Origin: Microbacterium hominis
GTDB taxonomy: Bacteria; Actinomycetota; Actinomycetes; Actinomycetales; Microbacteriaceae
DNA: 64,000 bases
Assembly: GCF_013282805.1 (NCBI RefSeq)
Contig: NZ_CP054038.1
Span: 2,480,001-2,544,000, forward strand
Direction of reading: 5' to 3'
Position 1 is the stretch's first letter, and every line of letters begins with the position of its first letter. Positions 45,588 through 54,107 of the stretch are shown piece after piece. Below the pieces are notes generated by a model. That model was given only the letters and a program-made list of their open reading frames with translations. It had not been told where the DNA came from and searched no databases. The translations under genes were made by a program, and so were the position numbers.

Positions 45588-45860
45588 TCATCGACGGTCC
45601 TCGCTGCGCGTGACGAGGACGGCGGGCGGCGCGGCGCGTGCACCCGGGTCGGGCAGCAGCTCGGAATACCGAGCGATACGTTGAGGGGTTGGGTGCAGCG
45701 GGCCGAGATCGACGGGGGTCTGCGGCCGGGCCGGTCGACCGATGATGCGGAGCACATCGCGAACCTGGAACGAGAGGTGCGGGAGCTGCGGCGGGCGAAC
45801 GCGATACTGCGGAGCGCGTCGGCTTTCTTCGCGGCGGAGCTCGACCGCCCACACAGCTGA
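45588..45860 (+). pseudogene. IS3-family transposase OrfA, 5'-truncated
   Basis: About 90 codons remain. The helix-turn-helix part reads TRVGQQLGIPSDTLRGWV and the leucine-zipper part EREVRELRRANAILRSAS, as in IS3 OrfA. A stop (45585-45587) precedes the frame and no ATG or GTG start is present, so the first 15-20 codons and the IS end are lost. It ends in TGA overlapping the orfB ATG. Confidence 0.75.
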
Positions 45861-46780
45861 TGGTGCAGTACATCGACGCGCACAAGGCCGAGTTCGGGGT
45901 CGAGCCGATCTGCGAGGAGCTGCCGATCGCCCCGTCGACGTACTACGCGTCCAAGACCTTGCCGCCTTCGGCGCGGACGATCAGCGACGAGGCCGCGCTC
46001 ACCCAGATCCGTCGCGTGCATGCCGACAACCTCGGCGTCTACGGCGCCCGGAAGGTGCACGCACAGCTTCGGCGTGAGGGACACCGGTACGCCAGGTGCA
46101 CGGTGGAGCGGTTGATGCGGCGGGACGGCCTGCGTGGCGTGGTGAGACGACGCGGGCCGCGCACCACCGTTCCCGGCGACCCGTCGGAACTGCCGCTGGA
46201 CCTCGTCGACCGGGCGTTCACCGCGACCCGCCCCGATCAGCTCTGGGTCGCGGACATCACCTATATCCGCACGTTCGCCGGCTGGGTCTACACCGCATTC
46301 GTGGTCGACGTGTTCTCCCGCCGCGTGGTCGGCTGGCAACTGTCCACCAGCCTGCGCACCGACCCCGCCCTCGACGCCCTGGAGATGGGCATCTGGACCA
46401 GGGAACACGACGGCCAAGACACGACCGGGCTCACCCACCACAGTGACAGAGGCGTGCAATACCGGGCGATCCGCTACACCGAGCGTCTTACCGATGCCGG
46501 CGCCGTCGCATCGGTCGGATCTCGTGGCGACAGCTACGACAATGCCCTCGCGGAAGCGTTCAACTCGCTCTTCAAAGCCGAACTCGTCCGCCACCGCGGG
46601 CCTTGGCGATCGATCGACGACCTCGAGTTCGCGGTCGCCGAGTACATCGACTGGTTCAACCACCGTCGCCTGCACTCCGCGATCGGAATGATCCCGCCCG
46701 TCGAGGCCGAGCAGCACCACTACGATTCACACCAAACCCCCGCTCGCACCAGCGAACGGGTCACCGAGAGCCTCCAATGA
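45860..46780 (+). CDS. IS3-family transposase OrfB
   Basis: A 306-residue DDE transposase. The N-terminal HTH_21-like part reads LGVYGARKVHAQLRREG. The catalytic residues are Asp in LWVADITYI, Asp in HHSDRGVQY and Glu in NALAEAFNSLFKAEL. Normally made as an OrfAB fusion by -1 frameshifting. The orf is intact, but OrfA is truncated, so the copy is unlikely to move by itself. Confidence 0.9.
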   Translation: MVQYIDAHKAEFGVEPICEELPIAPSTYYASKTLPPSARTISDEAALTQIRRVHADNLGVYGARKVHAQLRREGHRYARCTVERLMRRDGLRGVVRRRGPRTTVPGDPSELPLDLVDRAFTATRPDQLWVADITYIRTFAGWVYTAFVVDVFSRRVVGWQLSTSLRTDPALDALEMGIWTREHDGQDTTGLTHHSDRGVQYRAIRYTERLTDAGAVASVGSRGDSYDNALAEAFNSLFKAELVRHRGPWRSIDDLEFAVAEYIDWFNHRRLHSAIGMIPPVEAEQHHYDSHQTPARTSERVTESLQ

Positions 46781-46959
46781 ACCCGGGCGCAACAGAGTGA
46801 CCAGCGCAGATCGCTCAAATTCCGCGTCTTTACGCGGATCTTACGGGTTGAGTCTACCCGTTGCTCCGGGTTGATACGAGGTGTTTCGGACCCCGGCTTC
46901 GTGGTTTAGGACCCCGTTTAGGACCCCGCTCGACAAGGCGTCGTACACGCACCGACAGC

Positions 46960-47898
46960 TCAGCCGCGTTCGATCACGTCGAGCCACGCATTGAGCTGGT
47001 CGACGGCGTCCGGGAGGGAGATGTCGAGCCCCGCGGACTCCGCGGCGCGGGCGAAGCTCGGCGTCCAGTGAGGGTACGCGTGGCTCCGGGTCGGCCACGT
47101 TCGAGCCTGCGCACCTGCGGCCGTCGCGTCGATCGCGCGGGCGGTGAAGACGTCCACGATCGCTTCGCGGATATCACCGACCGTCGGCTGCCCGGTCGCC
47201 GCCGCGAGGTCGCGGAGCAGCAGGAGGTCGACAACGTCGCGTGCGCGGTCATTGACTGCCGCTGGCGGGTCGTGCGGGTCGGTGCAGGCGTGGACCTTCT
47301 GCGCAATCTGATAGGCCATCGACATGCTCGCGAGGCCCGCCGGGCTCGGCAGTCCGAATCCGGCCAGCGACGGTGCGGGAATGGTCTCGGCAACGGCACC
47401 GGCGTGCCCCTCGTCTGGCGAGACCTCGATCTGGACGCGCCGCCATGTGACGCCATTGAGCTGCACGGTGAGATCGAAGCGGCGCGGCTTCACGATGCGA
47501 TGCGGCACTTCGATGGTCTCGACTTCTCCGCGGACGAGTGTGAGCGGACCCCACGGTTCCCGGAGTGTTTTGTCGAGTTCGGTGAGGAAGCGATCGATGT
47601 CTCCGCGGACCAGTCCGTCGATGTCTTTCGTCGTGCGCGACATGCCAGGCAGACGGTACTGCAGCATCGTGCCGCCCTTGAGGAGGAACAGCGTCGAGCC
47701 CTGCTCATCGACGGCGCGCTGAAGTGCGGCCGAGGCGACAGTGGCTGCGACGAGCCAAGCGAGCCTCGGCCCGGCGGTTCCGAGGCGGTCCTCCGCTTGG
47801 GTGATCCATGCGTTCAGGACGCGGGCGGATGCCGGCGTCTTCGCCTTCGGCTCGAGATCGCTGAGCGATGCCGCGAGGCTCTGACGGTCAGCGTCCAT
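46960..47898 (-). CDS. abiEii: AbiEii-type nucleotidyltransferase toxin
   Basis: A 312-residue toxin of the AbiEii/AbiGii family (type IV-like toxin-antitoxin and phage abortive infection). The nucleotidyltransferase motifs are FLLKGGTMLQYR and RTTKDIDGLV, with a further conserved DVVDLLLL motif. Family members transfer nucleotides to tRNA 3' ends. ATG 47898 overlaps the end of the antitoxin gene by 11 bases, which fits coupled expression. Confidence 0.85.
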   Translation of the reverse strand: MDADRQSLAASLSDLEPKAKTPASARVLNAWITQAEDRLGTAGPRLAWLVAATVASAALQRAVDEQGSTLFLLKGGTMLQYRLPGMSRTTKDIDGLVRGDIDRFLTELDKTLREPWGPLTLVRGEVETIEVPHRIVKPRRFDLTVQLNGVTWRRVQIEVSPDEGHAGAVAETIPAPSLAGFGLPSPAGLASMSMAYQIAQKVHACTDPHDPPAAVNDRARDVVDLLLLRDLAAATGQPTVGDIREAIVDVFTARAIDATAAGAQARTWPTRSHAYPHWTPSFARAAESAGLDISLPDAVDQLNAWLDVIERG

Positions 47899-48453
47899 CC
47901 CGAGCCTCCAGCATCATGCCGAGGCGGTCGCGATCGTCAGCGGGTAGCAGGCTGGTTCGTCCTGCGCGGTCGATCGCCTGGCGAATCAGATAGGTGGACA
48001 CTCCGGATGCGATCCCCTGTTCGATCGCGGTCGGCACGGTGACGGTGCGGATGCCCTGCCACCACGTGATCTGCGACGGAGCCAGGTCTGCCGTGTGCAC
48101 GACGTACTGTTCCCCCCAGCGCGGCGCAGGCGTCGATGCGCCGCGACGTTGACGTGGATGCGATCGGGGTTGATGTCTGTGATGTCCCAGATCTCCAAGG
48201 CGGTGTCGTGGCTCAGGCACGCCTCTGGCGCCCCCGTCCAAAGCACTGCGAGCTGGTATTGGTCGTACTCTGTTTCGGCGATCTGCGATACGCGATAGAC
48301 GCCGTGGGCGGCTCGCTCGATTCGATGACGAGCTGTCATCGTCGACAGCTCCGCGTGTGACACCCCTTCCTCGAGCGCCTGGGCGGTCGTGACGAAGCCG
48401 TGCTGATCGAGCGCGACTTCGCGCAGTCGCTCAAGTTTCGTGACGGCCAGCAT
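47888..48453 (-). pseudogene. abiEi: AbiEi-type antitoxin with single-base frameshift
   Basis: The N-terminus has the winged-helix domain (VALDQHGFVTTAQALEEGVS) and GVYRVSQIAETEYDQYQLAV of AbiEi. After HVNVAAHRRLRRAGG the frame is lost. One more base in the six-base run at 48112-48117 would restore EQYVVHTADLAPSQITWW and the stop at 47888, giving 188 residues. A cell with an intact toxin and broken antitoxin should be unviable, so the break is probably a sequence error. Confidence 0.8.
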
Positions 48454-48486
48454 GTCAATACCTTAGCACAATGTGAAGGTATTGAC
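48454..48486. promoter_or_regulatory. Operator-like inverted repeat upstream of abiEi
   Basis: A perfect 11-bp inverted repeat (48454-48464 and 48476-48486) with an 11-base spacer directly abuts the antitoxin ATG. AbiEi proteins repress their own operon by binding inverted repeats, so this is the probable operator. Confidence 0.75.
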
Positions 48487-48735
48487 ACTCCGTTCATGGC
48501 GAGGGTCACGTCGCGGGCCGGGGTGCCGTACTTCGGATTCGGGCTCACAGCAGGGCCTCCAGCGTCGATTGCGGCTCTGCGCGGCCAGGTCCTCCTAGCG
48601 GAGTAAGTCGGACAGTTTCACGCGAGACATCACCGGCACTCTCCAACAGAATTCGATACAGGTACGGCATTCCTGTATTGGTTTCCGCCGACCCGGCCGG
48701 CTCCGCGGTGGTGGCGGAAGTCGGACGCACCCGAG
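48487..48735. other. No identifiable gene
   Basis: Spacer with short frames only. A minus-strand frame ending at 48545 (MPYLYRILLESAGDVSRETV) has coding-like composition but no recognisable family. Confidence 0.4.
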
Positions 48736-48897
48736 CTACGCATCTGGCCCCTGCGAGTGAGCATCAGCTTCAACGAGCTCCGCTTCTTGTGGGCGTCGAC
48801 GTGCTCTCGATCCACCAGGTGGTCGGCGACGAACTCCTGCAGAGACATTGGCATCGCTGTCAGCGCGGCGCAGCGGGGTGAGTCGGTAGGTCCTCAC
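48736..48897 (-). pseudogene. ParE-like toxin stub
   Basis: A 53-codon frame beginning GTG at 48897, overlapping the ParD stop as GTGA. The first residues VRTYRLTP resemble the start of RelE/ParE toxins, but the rest is Arg/Pro-rich and unlike the family. The toxin was probably lost by deletion, leaving an orphan antitoxin. Confidence 0.5.
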
Positions 48898-49127
48898 GCG
48901 CGCTTCGAGGCAATGAACGAGTCGAAGTCGAACTCTTCAGGTTCGCCACTCTCCTCGCCAGCCACGAGCGCCACCCGCAGCGCGCTCATCTGTCCCTCCT
49001 GGTCTTCGAGCAGTCGAAGACCTGCGCGGACGACCTCGCTCGCGGAGCGGTAACGGCCGGTTGCCACCGCGCTGGCCAAGAACGCAGTGAAGTGGTCGTC
49101 GAGGCTGATGGAGGTATTCGTCGCCAT
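48894..49127 (-). CDS. ParD-like antitoxin
   Basis: A 77-residue ribbon-helix-helix antitoxin. SISLDDHFTAFLASAVATGR and YRSASEVVRAGLRLLEDQE are the standard CopG/ParD pattern, with an acidic C-terminal tail that would bind a ParE toxin. ATG 49127 is chosen. A GTGA overlap leads into a degraded toxin stub, so it is probably an orphan. Confidence 0.85.
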   Translation of the reverse strand: MATNTSISLDDHFTAFLASAVATGRYRSASEVVRAGLRLLEDQEGQMSALRVALVAGEESGEPEEFDFDSFIASKRA

Positions 49128-49165
49128 GGGCGCCAACGTACCAAGAACGCACTACGCTCACGCCC

Positions 49166-49312
49166 ATGGCTCTCGATCGAATCCCCGAAAGTGTTCGTGT
49201 CGCCATCCATGCCGAACTGGATGCCGAGACGCCCAGTTATCGCGAGGAGGTCGCCGACGGCGAGTGGACCGAGCCCAACCACGACGACGGCGACACCGGC
49301 TCAGAACGATAG
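49166..49312 (+). CDS. Small hypothetical protein, 48 residues
   Basis: An acidic peptide starting MALDRIPESVRVAIHAELD and ending in a DDGDTGSER tail. It is divergent from the ParD gene and convergent with the relaxase gene. Codon use matches neighbours, but no family is recognised and no strong ribosome site is seen. Confidence 0.4.
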   Translation: MALDRIPESVRVAIHAELDAETPSYREEVADGEWTEPNHDDGDTGSER

Positions 49313-49323
49313 CGCGGAGGGAG

Positions 49324-52067
49324 CTAACGGCCGATCGCAAGGCCGCCCCCGCGGTCCGACCTGCGACGTGCCGCGTCGCGATCGAACCCGCCCAGCGGGC
49401 CGCGCCGCAGTGCCTCAGCACGGCAAGCGTGCGCGTCGGCGTCGCGCTGAGGCACCGTCGGAGCCGGCAAACCGTTGATCAGGCCGCGGATCCGCTCTGC
49501 GGCGCGACGGGCAGCTTCCTCCAGCCCGCGATCGGCACGATCGCGTTCCATCGCTTCGGCGAACTGGCCCTTCGCATCGGCGAGGTTCTCGGCGACGATA
49601 TGCAGTCGATTCCGGTCCCGTCCACGGGTGAGCCCGACGTAGAGGCTCGCCGCCGTCGCGGCGTCGCTCAGGACGGTCTGCGACTCCCCCGCCGTGACAC
49701 CCTGCATCCCGTACGCGGTCGACGCATATGCGAGGTGCGCGTTCGACGCCACGTAGTCGGAGGGCAGGATGACTCGCGCCCGCCGACCTCGCTCGAGCAC
49801 ATTCGAGACGACAGCGATCGTTCCGCCCGGCAGAACTTTGTCGACGAGCCACGTTTGACGGTTGGCGACCCGCAACGTGCTGTCGTTCTTTCTGGTCTGG
49901 ATCACGTCACCGCGCCCGATAGGCATTCCGTCGCTGCCCACGGCCGTCGTCTTGTCATCGACTTGTCCACGCTCGACCCGGCGATCGCGGATCCGGGCGT
50001 TGAGCGCGCTCGCCTCGGCCATGGTCGCGGTCGTCAGCGCGACGCCGTGATGGTGCTCGAGCGCGACGCCGTCGCGCAATGCGTCCTCGTCGCCGTGGAT
50101 GCGCACCAGGCCCGCGGCGTGGAGTCGGTCGAATAGTGCGTCCGCATCCACGCCCGCGCGCAGCGCGAGGGTGAGCCGCGCATAGTCCGGGTCCGCGAAG
50201 CGATGGAGCGCGGTGAGGTCGTGCACCGCCGGCACAAGCGTCGCGGCGATCTCGAGCACGCCGCCTCGTCCGACGGCCGGGAGTTGCACACGGTCGCCGA
50301 CCAGCGCGATCGTGGCGCCGGCCTTGTGAGCGACGGTGAGCAATGCGTGCGCGGAGTCCTGGTCGAGCATGCCGGACTCGTCGACGACGATGCGCTCCCC
50401 GCGAACGAGCCGGGCGTCGGAGGGTGGGCCGAGGTATGCACCGTCGGTCTCGGGATCGCGGTCGCCGACGGGGAGCCGAGTCCACACGCCGTCGTCATTC
50501 CAACGGAAGCCGTGTTCGTGCAGGAACGCGGCGACCGACGTTGCCCGAACGCCGAGTTCAGTGGTTGCGACCTGCGCCGCCTTCCGGGTAGGCGTCAGGA
50601 TCCGCACTCGGCGGTCGACGGTCGTCGCGGCGTCGATGGCAGCGCCCAGCATGGTCGTCTTGCCTGCACCGGCGGCACCCTCGACCACGACAAGCGGGGC
50701 GGTGGATGCCACGGCCCGCGCCGCACTGACCTGGTCGGCATCCCGTCGATCGTCATCGATGAGGGGCGCCGTCGCCCGGTGCGAGGCATCCGCCATCTCC
50801 GCCAGTTTGTCGCGCAACGCCGTCTCGACGGCCATGACGCGCGCCGTCGTGAGATGGGCGACGTGCTCAGGAGTCGGCGCGTCGACCGGGAGCACCGACA
50901 AGCAGTCCTGCAGGGCGAGCCCGGCGGCGAGCTCGATGAACGCACGCAGAGCGGCCGGGTCGGTGCGGCATCCCAGCGACGTCACGATGCGCGCTACCTG
51001 TTCGCGCACATCGTGCACCGACCATGCCGATGACGTCGCCGCGCAACGGTCGAGTGCGCGAGACGCGACCACCTCCACACTCAGGTCGTCAAGCGCGACG
51101 GTCGGGGCGATGTTCCGTGCGCGTGGCGGCTGCGTCGGGCATCCCGCAACGCGCATTTCGGCGCGCCATGCGGCATCGGTGCTCAGCACGGAAGGCCGCT
51201 TGTGCGGTCGCTGGTGATCCCATGCACGAGCCTGCAGCCGCGCGCGCACCTCTGCGCTCGGCTCTTGCCCGGGATGCGCCGTGATCCATTCCCGCTCGAA
51301 CATCGCAAGGTTGCGTGTCACCTGCGCTGCGCGCTTGGACATCACGTGATTCCACGGCACGAGTTCAGCGACTTCCCCGGTGATCGGGTCGAGCGTGAGT
51401 CGGTGGCGATCGAGAATTGCCGCGAGCTGCGGGTGCGCGGCGAGGATGCCGGTGCCGAGCGCGCGGACGGCTCCCTGCTGACGGAACAGCGCCGCCGTGT
51501 CGAGCGCGCGCCACGCACCCTCCGCCCACACCCGGGTGCCGATCTGCAAGTGGACGTGGCGATGAGGGTCGCCCGCACGACTCGTGCGGTGCGACACGGC
51601 AACCGTCTGCAGGCGGTCTGCGTGCACGACCCGCTGCGCCCCGCGCGGGCCGATGCGGGTGACGGAGTGCTGCCCCGGCCACGTGCGGATCTCCCTCACC
51701 GCATCGCCTTGAGCGTCATCCAGCGCGGCCGACACATCAGGATGCAGCGCCGCAGCGATCGAGAGCGACTTCGGCACGTTGACGACCATCTCGGCGAACC
51801 GCGGACTCCCCCGCCGGCCTCACCCGACTGGCGCGGCATCCCCATCGAGACGCCGCTGATGGGGTCCGTCCAGTCGACCCAACCCGCGTACTCCCCCGGG
51901 TTCAGGCTGCGCTGGTCGACGACCAGCCCGCAAGCATCGATGACGGCGAAGTCCGCGATCGCGACGACGCCTTCGAGGTAGTACTCGTCGGCCAGCGAGC
52001 GATCAGATTCCAGGTAGCGTCGCGCGGCGCAGCCGGCCCCGCGATACAGCGTCACCCCGCCCTTCAC
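49324..52067 (-). pseudogene. MobF-family conjugative relaxase (TraA-like), single-base frameshift
   Basis: A relaxase-helicase. The N-terminal relaxase part has YY in LADEYYLEG (candidate nicking tyrosines) and the metal-binding HRHVHLQ. The helicase part has Walker A GAAGAGKTTML, Walker B VVDESGMLD and later TraI-type motifs (STAYGMQGVTAGES). As read, the first 85 codons are out of frame with the rest. One extra base at the run 51808-51812 joins them through GSPRFAEMVVNVPKS into about 914 residues. Start GTG 52067 has a GGGAGGT ribosome site lying in a hairpin arm. Confidence 0.85.
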
Positions 52068-52072
52068 GCCGA

Positions 52073-52102
52073 CCTCCCTGACAAGTTCTCCTGTCAGGGA
52101 GG
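52073..52102. promoter_or_regulatory. Hairpin covering the relaxase ribosome site
   Basis: A perfect 11-bp stem (52073-52083 and 52092-52102) with an 8-base loop. On the relaxase mRNA its 3' arm contains AGGGAGG, the ribosome site of the GTG start at 52067, paired with CCTCCCT. It may limit translation, or be part of oriT since relaxase genes often lie beside it. Confidence 0.6.
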
Positions 52103-52499
52103 TGCGCACTACGGTCCCCGTAGCATGCGTGCATTCGTTTTGGCGATGGGTGGCCATGGGGTCGACGTCGGGGCGCGGGTGGATCGGTCTCTATGTGCCG
52201 GGAGGTTGAGGCGGACCAATCGTGATCGACATGGTAAGCGCGAAGAGCAGAGGAGACGTGTCGCCGCGAGGCTGGTTCGTGATTCTCTTGGCCGGCCCCG
52301 GATGCGCGTATTGCATCGCCCCCGGCAATCCCCACCTCGCGCGTCGGATGTGGCCACCCAGCACCGAGATCGCGGGCACGTCCCGCACCAAAGCTCTCTG
52401 ATCGGACGCGACCACATTGCCCGCACCGCGACCACTCACGCCCGTCCTTCGGGGTGTATCGAGCTAGTCCGGACTCCAGCTATCACTTCCAATGCGGCG
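52103..52499. other. Intergenic region without identifiable gene
   Basis: No convincing coding sequence on either strand. The region separates the divergent relaxase and first secreted-protein cassette and could include oriT. Confidence 0.5.
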
Positions 52500-52526
52500 G
52501 TCAGGTTCTTCGTGCCCCCGGCATAT
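52500..52526 (+). promoter_or_regulatory. ECF-type promoter motif upstream of cassette A
   Basis: GTCAGGTT (52500-52507), 12 bases, then GGCATAT (52520-52526), 41 bases before the cassette A start. The same two blocks occur before cassettes B and C and the sigma-factor gene. Confidence 0.6.
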
Positions 52527-52566
52527 CTGGGTAGAGGAACGCCATCGCCAGATGAAAGGCAAACTC

Positions 52567-52911
52567 ATGAAACCGTCTCGCAAACTCACCTCCGGCATGT
52601 TCGCGGCTGCGCTCGCAGTTGGCCTCGTCGTGGGGACTGCGCTGCCCGCTTCTGCGGCAAGCGCGAGCGGCTGGCAAACCTGCGCCAGCAACCAGCAGTA
52701 TGGGATCCAGACCCGACTCTCTGCTGTCAACTCGAACTCCACGACTCGGACAACCCACACCTATGTCGGCGCGTACTCTGTCGACTTTTTCGGACAGGGC
52801 TACAAGAACAGCTCCCGCGCGGGGGTGAGCAGCGGAGGATGGGAGACGTACGTACCGTCTCCCGCGTCGTTCCTGAACGCAAACGGGACATGCGGGCCAA
52901 AGGTCTCGTGA
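52567..52911 (+). CDS. Small secreted protein, cassette A
   Basis: A 114-residue protein with a clear signal peptide (basic MKPSRK, a hydrophobic core, cleavage likely after PASA). The mature part of about 80 residues has two cysteines: one in QTCASNQQYGIQ, one in the ending TCGPKVS. It also has WETYVPS, shared with two paralogues in the window. No known family is recognised. ATG 52567 is chosen because AAAGG lies 8 bases upstream. Its stop overlaps the lipoprotein start as GTGA. Confidence 0.75.
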   Translation: MKPSRKLTSGMFAAALAVGLVVGTALPASAASASGWQTCASNQQYGIQTRLSAVNSNSTTRTTHTYVGAYSVDFFGQGYKNSSRAGVSSGGWETYVPSPASFLNANGTCGPKVS

Positions 52912-53480
52912 GGCGGCTGGCGTTGTGGGCTGTGCTCGCGGCAGTTGCCGTCACCTCAGCCGGATGCAGCATGTCGGGTAACCAATCCGGGCCGGCGCCG
53001 GGTGCGTCGCGGACCGCATCCTCGGCGGTTGGCGACGAAGAACAACAACACGTGGGTTCATCAGAGGTGGCGCGTCGTGTCGGCCAGTGCCTGATCGATC
53101 AGGGCTGGGACGTCACAATCGGCCGTGACTCGGTCAGCTCGAACACACCGCTCGCACAAATGGACGCATATCGTGCCGCGAACGACGAGTGCTATGCGAT
53201 CGCAACGGCGGACCTCCCGCCGCCTCCCACGCTGTCTCCCGAGTTGGCCGTCGAGGAGTACAACGCACAGATGCTGTATCGGCAGTGTCTGCTCCAGCAC
53301 GGAGTGGACGCACCTGCGTTGCCCAGCTATCAGCAGTTCGAAGACGCTCTGCTGACGGGCGGAGAGATCTACGACGGTTCTTGGGAAGCGGGGCTATCCC
53401 AGGGGGACCCTCTGCGCATTGAGTGTCGGGATCCGCTCGATACCTGGGGATTGAACTCGAGCTATCGCGCCGGCCAATGA
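52908..53480 (+). CDS. Lipoprotein, cassette A
   Basis: A 190-residue lipoprotein with lipobox TSAGC (Cys at residue 20). The mature domain has four further cysteines and blocks shared with two paralogues: CLIDQGWDVTI, DAYRAANDEC, LPSYQQFEDALL and CRDPLDTWG. It should be anchored on the outer face of the membrane. The role is unknown; one lipoprotein per secreted protein suggests a receptor, chaperone or immunity partner. GTG 52908 overlaps the upstream stop. Confidence 0.75.
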   Translation: MRRLALWAVLAAVAVTSAGCSMSGNQSGPAPGASRTASSAVGDEEQQHVGSSEVARRVGQCLIDQGWDVTIGRDSVSSNTPLAQMDAYRAANDECYAIATADLPPPPTLSPELAVEEYNAQMLYRQCLLQHGVDAPALPSYQQFEDALLTGGEIYDGSWEAGLSQGDPLRIECRDPLDTWGLNSSYRAGQ

Positions 53481-53528
53481 CACACAGCGAGGATGTCGTT
53501 CGCGACATCCTCGCTGTGTGTCATTGGC
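53473..53528. terminator. Very long perfect hairpin ending cassette A
   Basis: A 26-bp perfect stem (53473-53498 and 53503-53528) with a TTCG loop; it includes the stop codon of the lipoprotein gene. A strong terminator candidate despite the lack of a U-tract, and could serve both strands. Confidence 0.85.
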
Positions 53529-53642
53529 GCTCAGGACCGACCGCGGCTGTCAAGGGCAACCGCGCTGGGTCGCTTCGCACTCGCGCAGGCCTATGTGGCC
53601 CGTGAGCTCAGATCGACCGTGATTTCGATGAGAGTGTCGTAG

Positions 53643-54107
53643 CTAGATGCACCGGATATTGTCGACTGCGCCGAAGACGTTTGCGAAGTTTCCCGCTGAT
53701 GTCGACGCCACGATGGCTGTGCCCGAGCGAGCCTGAACGGTGCCGATGGACCGCGCGTTTGCTACCGAACCAACCGTCGCAAGCGCAGTCGTGGAGAACG
53801 TCCCGCAAGCTCCCCATGACAACCGGGCGCTGCCCTCGTTCGCGGACTGGAAGGCGCAGATGCTACCGCTCGGACACTTGGAGGACAGCCCGAACGCCAC
53901 GATCGCGGATCGGACCTCCAATCGCATACCCAACTGTGGCCACTCCACCACGTTCGGGCTGGTCACAATCCCACCTGGCTGAGCATCGAGCGCGTACTCG
54001 ATCCGAGGATCGAGGTTCTGACCCGCGTGCGCGGTGCCACTGAGACCGACCGTTAGTCCGAGCGATGCCGCGAGGATGAGGGCGAAGATGGCGAGACGGT
54101 GTTTCAA
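53643..54107 (-). CDS. Secreted protein resembling peptidase inhibitor family I36
   Basis: A 154-residue protein with signal peptide (core LAIFALILAASLGLTVGL, cleavage after AHA). The mature part contains CPSGSICAFQSANEG, the pattern of I36-type inhibitor domains, with four cysteines in total. Start TTG 54107 overlaps the upstream stop as TTGA. Third gene of the sigma-factor operon. Confidence 0.7.
   Translation of the reverse strand: MKHRLAIFALILAASLGLTVGLSGTAHAGQNLDPRIEYALDAQPGGIVTSPNVVEWPQLGMRLEVRSAIVAFGLSSKCPSGSICAFQSANEGSARLSWGACGTFSTTALATVGSVANARSIGTVQARSGTAIVASTSAGNFANVFGAVDNIRCI

Larger units (their letters stand above)
45588..46797 (+). mobile_element. IS3-family insertion sequence, left end truncated
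   Basis: Contains orfA (start missing) and intact orfB with a TGATG junction. No left terminal inverted repeat is found; the right end is probably near 46797 after the CCCGGGCGCAAC string. It interrupts or adjoins an MFS transporter remnant. Confidence 0.75.
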
